Of a DNA stretch of 64,000 nucleotides, positions 50,957-60,327 are shown in pieces (within the stretch, counting starts at the first letter, position 1; every line of letters begins with the position of its first letter). This DNA is from Desulfobacteraceae bacterium. Lineage in GTDB: Bacteria > Desulfobacterota > Desulfobacteria > Desulfobacterales > Desulfobacteraceae. The translations under genes and the position numbers were made by a program. Location: positions 1 to 64,000 of the forward strand of contig JADGFI010000020.1 of assembly GCA_016743945.1 (NCBI GenBank), read 5' to 3'. The notes below the pieces were generated by a model. That model was not told where the DNA came from, did no database searches, and saw only the letters and a program-made list of their open reading frames with translations.

Positions 50957-51763
50957 TTAAATAAATATTTCCGGCTCTCTTCGGGCTTGAAAATTTTTAC
51001 TCACCCAGTTGGCGATCTTGTTTACTATTGGATCATCCACGACCCGTGCGCCAGCCGAGCAATTTTTTACACAGGCATTACATAAAATACAGGCCTGGCT
51101 GTCTGTCTTAACGGTATCTTCGATGATGATCGCCCCAACAGGACAAATGGACGCACACTCGCCGCACAACGTGCAATCTTTATCAAGGGTTGAAGCAGAT
51201 TTGTCCGCCAGGGCGCTTCTGTCCCGGTCAATGTAAGTCGTGTTACCGGGCAGTGTGATTATGGATGCCTCGTCTATTGAACCAAGCGTTCTTAACTTGG
51301 CGCGTATTTTTGAACCAAATTTTTTCGCAGCTATTATATCTTGTCCGTCGGGGCGACCATTCGCCATTTGTCTGTTAGCGGTGGCAAAAGAATGCTCTCC
51401 GATAAACGCCCCTCCGGCCACCGGTAGAAATCCCAGTTCCCTGGTCAGATCACTCAGTTCAATCAAGGCATCCTCAAAATCTCTGTTGCCGTATACCACA
51501 ACAACGACTGCCGGCGTTTTGTCGGCTTTTAACTGTCTCAACCTGGGGATGGCCGTTCTGGACACTCTGCCTTCATAGACCGGGACCCCGAAAATAACAA
51601 ATTCATCTTTACTTCCATCGGGTTTTAGATTATCAGCCGTCGGTAGTGTCAAATCCATCTGCTCTATCTCGTTTGCCCCGAATCCTTCGGCAATTCCATT
51701 AAGAATTTTTGCAGTTGTTCCGGTTGGTGAGAAATAGACAAGTTTTACAGTATTAAAGTTCAC
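50957..51763 (-). CDS. EFR1-type flavodoxin-ferredoxin protein
   Basis: 268 residues. The first two thirds are a flavodoxin-like fold (VYFSPTGTTAKILNGIAEGF with the FMN phosphate loop SPTGTT, FGVPVYEGRVSRTAIPRL, VVVYGNRDFEDAL). The last part has two ferredoxin motifs (CTLCGECASICP and CILCNACVKNC), but the second lacks the usual last CxxxCP proline. EFR1 proteins shuttle low-potential electrons in anaerobes. It stands alone. Confidence 0.88.
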   Translation of the reverse strand: MNFNTVKLVYFSPTGTTAKILNGIAEGFGANEIEQMDLTLPTADNLKPDGSKDEFVIFGVPVYEGRVSRTAIPRLRQLKADKTPAVVVVVYGNRDFEDALIELSDLTRELGFLPVAGGAFIGEHSFATANRQMANGRPDGQDIIAAKKFGSKIRAKLRTLGSIDEASIITLPGNTTYIDRDRSALADKSASTLDKDCTLCGECASICPVGAIIIEDTVKTDSQACILCNACVKNCSAGARVVDDPIVNKIANWVSKNFQARREPEIFI

Positions 51764-51963
51764 AGCAATACTCCTTATTGATGATAATATTTTTTGCCTA
51801 TCTTACTTTTATTTTGTTAAACTGGGGCGCTTTCAATGAATCGTTCTATCACAATCAATGTTTCTAAGGTAGTCCAAAAGAGACCATTTTTCTGGTTTGA
51901 CAAGAAAGAAGCCAGGGGATATCATCAAGTACGCTTTTTTACGCTAAAAAGGGGGAAACGCAA

Positions 51964-52392
51964 ATGCCATTACCCAATAAAAAAGGATGGCTGGCTATTT
52001 TATTTATTATTTTCTGCCTGGCCGTACCTTTTGGGCTGACCTATTATGTGTCAACACCAAAGTCCAAGGAACGGTTTGAAGCGTGGAAGACCCGGGGGAC
52101 TAATGCCAATGTCCAAGCAGAATCCCAGATATCGGCCAAGCAATTACTATTGATAAAAAATGATCGGGTAAAGGTCAAGAATACCTGTCTAGTGTTTAAA
52201 GGGCTTGAAAAGGGTCAGGTTTTACTGGACCTTTATTTGCTTGAACTGGATCCGGTACATGCCTATCCCCAGCGATTTTCCAGAGAAACCAATGGGAAGG
52301 CCATCCGGTTGGGGGATGTGACCTATGCGGTAAAATCTGCAAACAATTCTTCATTAACCTTAAAAGTTCTCCAGGCCATGGGGACTTACTGA
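51964..52392 (+). CDS. hypothetical protein with one membrane helix
   Basis: 142 residues. One hydrophobic segment near the start (LAILFIIFCLAVPFGLTYYV) with a short basic leader makes it a bitopic or exported protein. The rest is a mixed alpha-beta domain (KNTCLVFKGLEKGQVLLDLY, AIRLGDVTYAVKSAN). I do not recognise the family. The start at 51964 has AAAAGGGGGAAA before it. It is followed 36 bp later by the flavoprotein gene. Confidence 0.7.
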   Translation: MPLPNKKGWLAILFIIFCLAVPFGLTYYVSTPKSKERFEAWKTRGTNANVQAESQISAKQLLLIKNDRVKVKNTCLVFKGLEKGQVLLDLYLLELDPVHAYPQRFSRETNGKAIRLGDVTYAVKSANNSSLTLKVLQAMGTY

Positions 52393-52428
52393 TTTGAAAC
52401 CTGATGTAATATTTGTTAAATAGGGCCC

Positions 52429-53505
52429 ATGATTGATGTTGTTATCATAGGGGCAGGTCCTGCCGGAACTGCTGCTGCCTTTGACTTGCTGTCCAGCGGT
52501 TTTTCCGTGTTGTTGCTGGACAAATATGCTTTTCCTAAAAAAAAAGCCTGTGCCGGTGGAATCACTCCCAAGGCCGTGGCATTGTTCCGGTATGATATTT
52601 CTTCTCTTATCCGGCAGGAGTGTCGCAGTATAAAAATTCGACCCCAACCTGGGCGGGCCTTTGTGATTCAGGATGAAAATCCCCTGTGCCATATGATCCA
52701 GCGATGGGAGCTGGACCTTTTTTCTTTGAACATGGTTCAAAGAAAAGGCGGTCAATTCCAGGTGGTCAAAAAGATTGTTTCCATTCAAGAAAAAAAATTT
52801 CATACAGAGATCAGAACCAGTGACCAATTGATAAAATCTTGTTACCTTATCGGTGCGGATGGGGCCAATTCTATTGTGAGGCGCTTGACCCGGACTTTTT
52901 GCCGGGTGAACCGTTATCCTGCCCTTGAGGCGGATATCCGGGTAGATCATCCTGAACGCCATTCAATGGAATTTGATTTTTCCATGCCGGGAAGAGGGTA
53001 TTATTGGATTTTTCCCAAGGGAAATCACCTGAATATCGGTATTTATTCCACAACAGGTCACCCGGCTCTAAAACAACTACAACTGGCTGAATATGCCCAA
53101 AAACGGTTTGGCACGGACCGGCTTCAGGCAGTAAGGGGATATTCCATTGGTGTGGGGGGGTATGCCTATCGTCCGGGGTCAGGAAGGGTTCTTTTGTCCG
53201 GGGATGCTGCCGGATTTGGGGAAAATCTTCTCGGGGAAGGGATATATTTTGCTCTTAAAAGTGGACAGGCTGCTGCCCGGGCCATTGTCTTGGCTTCTGC
53301 TGACAGCGTTTCTCCGGGTGTGGCCTATGCCAAAGAGATTAAAAAGATAAGGACTGATCTTCGGCTATACCATTTAAGTGCCAAGTGTCTCTATTCCTTT
53401 CCCTCATTTTCATTAAAATTATTGTCTCTTCCTTTGTTTCATAAAAAATTTGCAAAAGGGTATGCCGATGGCAAAACCCTTGGGCAGATTCTTCTGTGTC
53501 GATAG
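52429..53505 (+). CDS. geranylgeranyl reductase-like FAD-dependent oxidoreductase
   Basis: 358 residues. VVIIGAGPAGTAAAFDLLSS is the FAD dinucleotide motif, KKKACAGGITPKA is the family's GG-reductase signature (Cys-Gly-Gly), VKxLIGADGANSIVRRLTR binds FAD ribose, and RVLLSGDAAGFGENLLGEGI is the second FAD motif. Relatives saturate isoprenoid side chains of lipids or quinones. It may act on a menaquinone or lipid chain here. Confidence 0.9.
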   Translation: MIDVVIIGAGPAGTAAAFDLLSSGFSVLLLDKYAFPKKKACAGGITPKAVALFRYDISSLIRQECRSIKIRPQPGRAFVIQDENPLCHMIQRWELDLFSLNMVQRKGGQFQVVKKIVSIQEKKFHTEIRTSDQLIKSCYLIGADGANSIVRRLTRTFCRVNRYPALEADIRVDHPERHSMEFDFSMPGRGYYWIFPKGNHLNIGIYSTTGHPALKQLQLAEYAQKRFGTDRLQAVRGYSIGVGGYAYRPGSGRVLLSGDAAGFGENLLGEGIYFALKSGQAAARAIVLASADSVSPGVAYAKEIKKIRTDLRLYHLSAKCLYSFPSFSLKLLSLPLFHKKFAKGYADGKTLGQILLCR

Positions 53506-53599
53506 CGCCCCTGGATTATTAAAATTGGAATTGTTTGTTGTTTGGTGGGAAATGACAAATTTGTATTAAAAAGAGATTGATTTTGTATGGATTGTTAGT

Positions 53600-53642
53600 A
53601 AATTACATTATTGCAACTAAAATAATTCCAATAATGTAATTT
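53600..53642. repeat. inverted repeat upstream of glnK
   Basis: Perfect 14-bp arms AAATTACATTATTG and CAATAATGTAATTT with a 15-nt spacer. It lies 84 bp upstream of the glnK sigma-54 -24 element, where an enhancer-binding protein site is expected. It is not the usual NtrC TGCACC pattern. No T run follows, so it is not a simple terminator. Confidence 0.6.
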
Positions 53643-53725
53643 GCTGAGAGTTTTTAAAAAGCCATTTTAGTTTTAACTATTATAAATTCAGATACTTATG
53701 AACAATTTTGCTTGGAAGTTTTCTT

Positions 53726-53741
53726 TGGCACCCCTTTTGCT
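53726..53741 (+). promoter_or_regulatory. sigma-54 promoter of glnK-amtB
   Basis: TGGCACCCCTTTTGCT matches TGGCAC-N5-TTGCW fully, with GG and GC 10 bp apart. It sits 50 bp before the glnK ATG at 53791. Nitrogen-regulated glnK-amtB promoters are classic sigma-54 targets. Confidence 0.9.
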
Positions 53742-53790
53742 CTATGGAGAATTAAGTTGTTTCTATGTAAATCTGAAAAAGGGAGAAAAA

Positions 53791-54129
53791 ATGAAAAAAA
53801 TTCTGGCAATCATAAAACCGTTTAAGGTGGATGAGGTAAAAGATGCCTTAACCAAAATAAACATTAACGGGATGACCATTACCGAGGTCAAAGGATTTGG
53901 CCGGCAGAAGGGTCACAAGGAAATCTACAGAGGAGCGGAATACCAGACAGAATTTATTCCCAAGGTGGAGCTGTCCATCGTTGTGGATGATGACAGGATA
54001 GAGGCAGTGGTGGAGACCATTATTAACAGCGCCAAAACTGGAAAAATCGGTGATGGTAAAATTTTTATCCAGCCCATTGAAGATGTTATCCGCATCAGGA
54101 CCAGTGAAACCGGCGTGGAAGCCCTATAG
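53791..54129 (+). CDS. glnK: nitrogen regulatory protein P-II
   Basis: 112 residues, the standard P-II length. Tyr51, the uridylylation site, lies in the T-loop YRGAEYQTEF. KILAIIKPFKVDEVKDAL at the start and KTGKIGDGKIF with IRTSETG at the end are family motifs. It senses 2-oxoglutarate and ATP/ADP and blocks AmtB when nitrogen is plentiful. Start taken at 53791 (GGGAGAAAAA before it); a longer frame from 53698 would overlap the promoter. amtB follows 29 bp later. Confidence 0.96.
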   Translation: MKKILAIIKPFKVDEVKDALTKININGMTITEVKGFGRQKGHKEIYRGAEYQTEFIPKVELSIVVDDDRIEAVVETIINSAKTGKIGDGKIFIQPIEDVIRIRTSETGVEAL

Positions 54130-54158
54130 CATAACCAAATAAAAAGGAGAGGTTCCAA

Positions 54159-55565
54159 ATGAAATATATAGCAACTTTATTCACATTGCTTGTCTGTTTT
54201 TTGTCAACAGCCTTTGCCGGGGAGACCCCCACGACCATTACCAATAGCGATGCCATTGGACTGGTTCAGTCCCATGCCGATTATGTCTGGACCCTGGTTT
54301 GTGCGGTCCTGGTTTTTTTCATGCAGGCAGGCTTTGCCATGGTGGAAGCCGGGTTTACCCGGGCGAAAAATGCCATTAATATTATGATGAAAAATCTCAT
54401 GGATTTTTCAATGGGATCCATTGTGTATTGGGCCGTTGGCTTTGGTCTCATGTTCGGTGTTTCCAAAACCGGTTTTTTCGGGACCACCGGGTTTTTCCTC
54501 AGTGATTTTAAAGTAGGAGGAGATCCCTGGGTACTGGCGTTCTGGATGTTCCAGGTGGTATTTGCAGCAACCGCTGCCACCATCGTTTCCGGTGCCATGG
54601 CCGAGAGAACCAAGTTTATCGGATATCTTTTGTATTCTGTGTGCATCACCGGTTTGGTGTATCCGGTTTTTGGTTCCTGGGCATGGGGAAGTCTGTTTAA
54701 CGGTTCCGGATGGCTGGAAGGTCTTGGGTTTATCGATTTTGCAGGGTCCACCGTGGTTCATTCCCTGGGGGGCTGGGCCGCCCTTGCCGGCGCCATGGTT
54801 CTTGGGCCCCGTCTGGGTAAATATACGGCCACAGGTGCTGTCAAACCCATCCTGGGTCATAATATTCCCCTGGCTGCCCTGGGTGTTTTTATTCTCTGGG
54901 TGGGCTGGTTCGGATTTAATCCCGGATCCACCACTGCCGCCAACAAAGATATTGCCATGATTTTTGTCAACACCAACCTGGCGGCTGCCGCCGGTTGCAT
55001 CGTTGCCATGTTCGTTTCCTGGTTTAAATTTGGAAAACCCGAGGTGGGTATGAGCCTCAATGGTGCCCTGGCCGGACTTGTGGGTATTACGGCAGGATGT
55101 GCCAACGTGACCCCCTCAAGCGCGATTATTATCGGGTCTGTGGCCGGTGCTCTGGTTGTTTTTTCTGTTCTCTTTTTTGACAAAATCAGAATTGATGACC
55201 CCGTGGGCGCCATATCCGTTCATGGTGTCTGCGGTGCATGGGGAACCCTTGGAGCCGGAATTTTCAATATCGGCGGTACAACCTTGAAAATAATCGGCGT
55301 TCAGATGATTGGCATTGGCGCCTGCTTTGTCTGGACCTTTGCTGTTGCCTATGCCATCTTTAAACTTATTGACATGACCGTTGGCCTGAGAGTCTCCAAG
55401 GAAGAAGAATTGGAAGGACTGGATGCCACTGAACACGGGGGAAATGCCTATCCTGATTTTACAACTATTAACCATTCCAGCATGGGGTATACCAGCGGTG
55501 GATCTGGTGATTTTGCCGGGGCACCTGCTTCCTATACATCCAAGAAGTTAGCCAGTGATTACTAG
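54159..55565 (+). CDS. amtB: ammonium transporter
   Basis: 468 residues with signal peptide (cleaved near AFAGE) and eleven membrane helices. Conserved landmarks: MVEAGFTRAKNAINIMMKN near the periplasmic gate, FAGSTVVHSLGGWAALAGA (first of the twin pore His), and DPVGAISVHGVCGAWGTLGAG (second His). The C-terminal tail (ISKEEELEGLD-type, VSKEEELEGLDATEHGGNAY) is the GlnK contact region. It is co-transcribed with glnK. Confidence 0.96.
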   Translation: MKYIATLFTLLVCFLSTAFAGETPTTITNSDAIGLVQSHADYVWTLVCAVLVFFMQAGFAMVEAGFTRAKNAINIMMKNLMDFSMGSIVYWAVGFGLMFGVSKTGFFGTTGFFLSDFKVGGDPWVLAFWMFQVVFAATAATIVSGAMAERTKFIGYLLYSVCITGLVYPVFGSWAWGSLFNGSGWLEGLGFIDFAGSTVVHSLGGWAALAGAMVLGPRLGKYTATGAVKPILGHNIPLAALGVFILWVGWFGFNPGSTTAANKDIAMIFVNTNLAAAAGCIVAMFVSWFKFGKPEVGMSLNGALAGLVGITAGCANVTPSSAIIIGSVAGALVVFSVLFFDKIRIDDPVGAISVHGVCGAWGTLGAGIFNIGGTTLKIIGVQMIGIGACFVWTFAVAYAIFKLIDMTVGLRVSKEEELEGLDATEHGGNAYPDFTTINHSSMGYTSGGSGDFAGAPASYTSKKLASDY

Positions 55566-55623
55566 TATATATCTTCAGGGGATTGAACTCCCCCTGAGTT
55601 GAACCCAAAAGTTCAGGAAATTA

Positions 55624-55660
55624 AAAACCTGCCACCCCCTGCATTGAGGTGGCAGGTTTT
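55624..55660 (+). terminator. rho-independent terminator after amtB
   Basis: 13-bp stem AAAACCTGCCACC / GGTGGCAGGTTTT with an 11-nt loop, T-rich right arm. It ends the glnK-amtB operon. Confidence 0.85.
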
Positions 55661-55764
55661 CCTGTTTTATGCTAACCTGTTGCCTTCGTATTCAGGCAAA
55701 AATTGGATAAAGGCGGGACAAAAGCCGGGTTGAAATTGGCAAAAAATCGGATGAAGGGTGAGAG

Positions 55765-56535
55765 ATGAAACGGGCGGCAGGGGGTATGAAATCTGTGGTT
55801 TTGGTGGGGATTCTGGCAGCTGTCCTGGTGGGGGGATATCAGAATCTTGAGTATAATTGGCAATGGTACCGGTTGTCCCCCTATTTTTTTTCCATTGAAA
55901 AGGGGCAGTTTGTCAAGGGGTTGCTCCTGGACGGCCTTGTTATTACCCTGAAGATATCCTCCCTGGGGCTTGTTTTTTCAATTTTGCTGGGGTTCTTTTC
56001 GGCCTTTGCCAGGTTGTCTGTTTCTCCCATGCTGCGTCTGAGTGCCTGGGGTTATGTGGAGACCATCCGGAACACCCCCCTGCTCATCCAGATTTTTATA
56101 CTTTATTTTGTTATTTCACCGGTATTGGATATTTCGGCATTCTGGTCTGCTGTGATTGCCCTGAGTCTCTTTGAAGGGGCATATGCATCTGAGATAATCC
56201 GGTCCGGTATTATCAATATTCCTGCAGGTCAGATTGAGGCGGCCCAAAGCATTGGCCTTTCGGTCTATGCCACCTATGTGAAGGTGATCATTCCCCAGAT
56301 GCTGCGCCAGACACTTCCCATGCTGGCGGGCCAAAGCGTTTCTCTTATCAAGGACTCCGCCCTGGTCAGTACCATCTCTATTTATGATTTGACCATGCAG
56401 GGGCAAAAAATAGTTTCCGAGACATTTTTAACTTTTGAAATCTGGTTCGCTGTGGCACTATGTTACCTGTCAATTACAGCAACGCTTTCTTTTTTAATCA
56501 GACGTGTTGAAAATAAAATGAAATATACAAATTAA
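55765..56535 (+). CDS. polar amino-acid ABC transporter permease
   Basis: 256 residues. A hydrophobic start is followed by the HisM/GlnP-type permease domain: GLLLDGLVITLKISSLGLVF, YVETIRNTPLLIQIFILYF, the EAA loop EGAYASEIIRSGIINIPAGQIEAAQSIG and MLAGQSVSLIKDSALVS. It should form a heterodimeric pore with the second permease at 57421. The binding protein lies between them. Confidence 0.92.
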   Translation: MKRAAGGMKSVVLVGILAAVLVGGYQNLEYNWQWYRLSPYFFSIEKGQFVKGLLLDGLVITLKISSLGLVFSILLGFFSAFARLSVSPMLRLSAWGYVETIRNTPLLIQIFILYFVISPVLDISAFWSAVIALSLFEGAYASEIIRSGIINIPAGQIEAAQSIGLSVYATYVKVIIPQMLRQTLPMLAGQSVSLIKDSALVSTISIYDLTMQGQKIVSETFLTFEIWFAVALCYLSITATLSFLIRRVENKMKYTN

Positions 56536-56581
56536 ACCAACTATAACCCAATCAACTAAAATCAAACCAAAGGAGATCAGG

Positions 56582-57403
56582 ATGAAAAAACTATTTTTTA
56601 TACTGGCAGTGGGATTGTCTTTGCTGGGATACACAATGGCCGTTGCCGGTGAAACAGGGGCCAAGCTGTCCCGGGAAAGCATCATTGAAAAAATCCAGAA
56701 AGAAGGGGTCCTCCGGGTGGGAATGGCCACTTTTGTTCCCTGGGCCATGAAAGACAAACAAGGTCAGCTCATCGGGTTTGAAATTGATGTGGCTCAGCGA
56801 CTGGCCCAGGACATGGGGGTGAAAATTGAATTTATTCCCACTGCCTGGTCCGGGATTATTCCCGCATTGTTAACGGGGAAATTTGATGTGATCATCGGCG
56901 GCATGGGGGTAACTCCTGCGCGGAACCTTAAGGTGAATTTTACCGTGCCCTATGATTATTCGGGCATGTCCATGGTGGCCCATCAAAAACGAGCAATAGG
57001 GTTTTCCCGCATCGAGGACTTTAATAACCCAGAGGTCATCATTGCGGTGCGCATGGGGACCACAGCTGAGCAGGCCGCTAAAAAATACATGCCCACCGCC
57101 CAGTTCAAACTTTTTGAAAACGAGAGCCAGGCATTACAGGAGTTGAACCTGGGCCGGGTCCATGCCGTGGTCTCTTCTGCTCCCATGCCTGCTTTCCATG
57201 CCCTAAAGTATCCGGATAAACTTTTTGTCCCCTTAAAGGAAAACTTTACCAAGGAGCCCATTGGATTTGCCCTTAAAAAAGGGGATTATGATGCCTTGAA
57301 TTATTTTAATAACTGGATTCTCAACATGCATGCCCAGGGGTTTTTAAAAGAGAAAAAAGCCTATTGGTTTGAATCAAAAAAATGGGAAAGCCTGATTAAG
57401 TAA
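56582..57403 (+). CDS. polar amino-acid ABC transporter substrate-binding protein
   Basis: 273 residues with a signal peptide (cleaved near AVAGE). The mature part is a type 2 solute-binding protein: GVLRVGMATFVPWAMKDKQG, GFEIDVAQRLAQDMGVKIEF, AWSGIIPALLTGKFDVIIGG and VTPARNLKVNFTVPYDYSG. It belongs to the SBP_bac_3 amino-acid group. Ligand not assigned. AAAGGAGATCAGG precedes the ATG. Confidence 0.92.
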   Translation: MKKLFFILAVGLSLLGYTMAVAGETGAKLSRESIIEKIQKEGVLRVGMATFVPWAMKDKQGQLIGFEIDVAQRLAQDMGVKIEFIPTAWSGIIPALLTGKFDVIIGGMGVTPARNLKVNFTVPYDYSGMSMVAHQKRAIGFSRIEDFNNPEVIIAVRMGTTAEQAAKKYMPTAQFKLFENESQALQELNLGRVHAVVSSAPMPAFHALKYPDKLFVPLKENFTKEPIGFALKKGDYDALNYFNNWILNMHAQGFLKEKKAYWFESKKWESLIK

Positions 57404-57420
57404 GAAAGGCTAAATAAGAA

Positions 57421-58305
57421 ATGTTAAATAAGAAATCCAATAAGTTTACCCTTGTGGATATGGCGGTGGTTTTTATATTCATCGCTGCCATATCCTTTTT
57501 TTTCTCCCGCATGGGCAGTCTTTTGGATTATAAATGGGAGTGGGATCTAATCCCCGGGTATTTTATATTCAAGGATCCTGTCACCGGAAACTTCCGTAGC
57601 AATATGCTTTTAACTGGATTTTTTACCACCATCCGGTTGAGTTTCTGGGCCACGGTGCTGGGATTTTTGCTGGGCACCCTATCCGGAATGATGGGGGCAA
57701 AGGGCTCTTTTTCCCAGCGATTTGCCAGTCGTCTCTACGTGGAAACCATCCGCAATATTCCCTCCCTGGTATTGGTGATCCTGTTTTATTATTTTGTATC
57801 CAGTCAGTTTTTGGATGCACTCCGCCTGGACCTATGGCTGCGCAATCAATCCGATGCTGTCCAGGGGGCAGTGGGGGTTTTTCTGGCAGGCCCGGAACGG
57901 ATCAATGCCTTTGTTTCTGCGGTGTTTGCCCTGGCCATTTATGAAGGGGCCTATATTTCAGAAATTGTCCGGGGGGGCATCAACGGAATTGATCAAGGGC
58001 AGTGGGAGGCGGCCTGGTCCATGGGCCTGTCCCGTTCCCAAACATTTTTAGGGGTGATTCTTCCCCAGGTATTTCGTCGGGTGGCCTTTCCCCTGGCCGG
58101 TCAGTTTATTTCCACCATCAAAGATTCTGCCATTGTTTCAGTGATTTCCATCCAGGAATTGACCTTCCAGGGTATGGAATTGATGGCCGCCACCTTTTTG
58201 ACTTTTGAAATCTGGATAACCATAGCTGTTTTGTATTTTATCCTTACCTTTTCCCTGTCCCGGATGGTTGCTATCCTCGAGAAAAGGTTTTCCTGGCAGA
58301 ACTAG
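57421..58305 (+). CDS. polar amino-acid ABC transporter permease, second subunit
   Basis: 294 residues, longer than the first permease because of an extra N-terminal helix and a periplasmic insert (about 120-160). The core has ETIRNIPSLVLVILFYYF, the EAA loop EGAYISEIVRGGINGIDQGQ and SMGLSRSQ, and LAGQFISTIKDSAIVSV. With the permease at 55765 it would form the channel. No ATPase gene is in the operon; the next gene is on the other strand. Confidence 0.92.
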   Translation: MLNKKSNKFTLVDMAVVFIFIAAISFFFSRMGSLLDYKWEWDLIPGYFIFKDPVTGNFRSNMLLTGFFTTIRLSFWATVLGFLLGTLSGMMGAKGSFSQRFASRLYVETIRNIPSLVLVILFYYFVSSQFLDALRLDLWLRNQSDAVQGAVGVFLAGPERINAFVSAVFALAIYEGAYISEIVRGGINGIDQGQWEAAWSMGLSRSQTFLGVILPQVFRRVAFPLAGQFISTIKDSAIVSVISIQELTFQGMELMAATFLTFEIWITIAVLYFILTFSLSRMVAILEKRFSWQN

Positions 58306-58327
58306 TGGCGGATGTTAATTGCTTTTT

Positions 58328-59389
58328 TTAAAGGGGCTTCACCATCTGCCTTATTTTTCCAGATTGCACTGCTTCAAAAAAATCATCTCCCAATCGTTTG
58401 TTTTTTTCAAGGACGATTCTCCAATAAGCCTTGCGCTCCTTATCTTTTCCTTTGAAGGTCATAAAATCTTTTCTGTCGGGTATCTTTTTAAAGGGAAGGT
58501 TTTTCACAAACGCGGGTGACGGGGCCACCAGCACTACATTTTCCATGTTTTTATCCGAGGGCTTGCGGTGCAGATTTTTATCAAACCAGCCAGGGGTAAT
58601 GGTTTCATAAAAATGGGGATATAATACAAGGTTGTCTGAATGGGGTAAAAAGGGGATGTCCAGGTGATAGTCAAGGATACCGCCATCCCTAAAAACCCCG
58701 GGCGCACCGTCAATATTTGACACGCCTTTCATTGCGATGGGGATGGACCCCGAAGACAACAGGGCGGATTTAAAATTTGCCGGTGTCAGATCATAGTGGT
58801 TCATGGGAAATTGATCCATGGCAGCAAAGGGGGGGCTGTCGCCAGGCCCGCAGAAAAGCGCTCTTTCCAGAAAATGTCCCAGCCCATTCCGGCTCAACAG
58901 GTTCACGCCTGCCGCAAGTATGAGCCCGGACCATTGGAGGAGGAGCGGGTCTTGTTTGAGCAGTCCCTTGCATTTGTTGGACAGAAAGCAAATTTTCATG
59001 AAAGGATGATTGAGCATGGCCTCTATCTCATTATTCTCAATATAGGCATCCAGGATTCGTCTGGTTTCTTGGGTGACATCCTGTCTGGTGGGGCGTGGGG
59101 CATACTGCTGGGCGATATATTCTCGTTCAAGTGTTTTGATGGCGCTTAAGGGATCTGTTTGGCAAAAAGCAGCCATTCGAAAGGCGCCGATTGAGGTGCC
59201 AATAAGATAGAGAGGATCAGTTCGGTCCTTGAACAAGGAAACCAATACCCTGTCAATTCCGGTTAATACAAGAAATTTAGCGGAACCGGACGCGCCTGCC
59301 AGCACCTTTACCCGGGACAGGTCTAATCCTTCATCCCTGATGATTTCAATGGCTTTGGATCCGGCCCGTATGGAGATACTATTCAACAT
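58328..59389 (-). CDS. patatin-like phospholipase
   Basis: About 353 residues. The nucleophile elbow is GTSIGAFRMA (GxSxG). The second catalytic residue lies in FRDGGILDYHLD (DGG), and an upstream oxyanion segment VLAGASGSAKFLV fits. It should hydrolyse acyl chains from phospholipids. I take the start at 59389, inside the end of the nitroreductase gene (11-bp overlap); the longer frame from 59431 reaches deeper into that gene. The two genes are co-transcribed. Confidence 0.8.
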   Translation of the reverse strand: MLNSISIRAGSKAIEIIRDEGLDLSRVKVLAGASGSAKFLVLTGIDRVLVSLFKDRTDPLYLIGTSIGAFRMAAFCQTDPLSAIKTLEREYIAQQYAPRPTRQDVTQETRRILDAYIENNEIEAMLNHPFMKICFLSNKCKGLLKQDPLLLQWSGLILAAGVNLLSRNGLGHFLERALFCGPGDSPPFAAMDQFPMNHYDLTPANFKSALLSSGSIPIAMKGVSNIDGAPGVFRDGGILDYHLDIPFLPHSDNLVLYPHFYETITPGWFDKNLHRKPSDKNMENVVLVAPSPAFVKNLPFKKIPDRKDFMTFKGKDKERKAYWRIVLEKNKRLGDDFFEAVQSGKIRQMVKPL

Positions 59390-60203
59390 GGTATACGATA
59401 TCCGGTGCATTTCGTTTGGGGGCCCTGGCATATTTAAATTTGGGGAATCCCACCATGAGGGCGCCGTGGCAGCTGTGTTGTTCAGGAAAGTTCAGCATCT
59501 TGGCAAGGGGAGGCCACTGGCCCGCCGCATAGTTGACATATCCGGCCCAGCAGCTTCCAAGGCCAAGTCCCGGCAAAGCAAGTTCCAAATAGGCAAGGGC
59601 GGTATGGCAATCGGCAGCTCCTGAGCCAAAGGCATCGGAAGCATAGGCAAAAACCAACTGGGGCGCATCCCGGGCAATTCGGTCGATTCCCTGGTCCCAT
59701 TGGGAAATCAAAGCTTCCATATTCAGCATCTGGGCAATTTTTGGATGGTTTTTAACCACATATTGCATCCAGTCAATCACATGGGTGGCAATTGTCTGAA
59801 CATCCGAGCGTTTGTCTATAATCAGCCATTTTACGGTTTGCCGGTTACTGCCGGTTGGGGCGCAGCATGCAATTGACAATGCGCGTTCAAAGATCTCCTT
59901 TGGCACCGGTTTTTCCTTGTACCGCCGGATGGACCGGCGGGATCTTAAAAAATGCTCGGTATGATCCGCTGTGAGCATCAATTTTTTATCAATGGGCATG
60001 CACTGGTCGACAGACAGAAATTCCAGGCTGAAAGCCCCCTTGGGGCAAATTGCCACACAATGGCCACATTGGATACAAAATTTTTCGGCATTGGCCACGG
60101 GAACCGGGCCCTCTTCTGTCATTTTAATGATGTGGGCCGGGCATTCGATGGCACAAATACCATCTTTATCGCATTTTTTTGTATCAATCGTGAATAAACT
60201 CAT
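59379..60203 (-). CDS. ferredoxin-nitroreductase fusion protein
   Basis: About 274 residues. N-terminal dicluster ferredoxin: CDKDGICAIECP and CIQCGHCVAICP. C-terminal nitroreductase fold: SRRSIRRYKEKPVPKEIFER, APTGSNRQTVKW and GLGLGSCWAGYVN, which bind FMN. Such fusions are common in anaerobes and pass ferredoxin electrons to a flavin substrate. I chose the start at 60203 (GGAAAGGG upstream) because the extra leader to 60266 is not part of the family. Confidence 0.9.
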   Translation of the reverse strand: MSLFTIDTKKCDKDGICAIECPAHIIKMTEEGPVPVANAEKFCIQCGHCVAICPKGAFSLEFLSVDQCMPIDKKLMLTADHTEHFLRSRRSIRRYKEKPVPKEIFERALSIACCAPTGSNRQTVKWLIIDKRSDVQTIATHVIDWMQYVVKNHPKIAQMLNMEALISQWDQGIDRIARDAPQLVFAYASDAFGSGAADCHTALAYLELALPGLGLGSCWAGYVNYAAGQWPPLAKMLNFPEQHSCHGALMVGFPKFKYARAPKRNAPDIVYHVE

Positions 60204-60327
60204 CTGTAACCCTTTCCTATTTGTTAAATGCCTATTTTTTATAAAATCAAGCATAAAATTAGTCATAAAAGTCGTTAAATTACCATGCCCTTTCCGAAAA
60301 ATCCAATACCAAAAAGAAACAAGTGCT

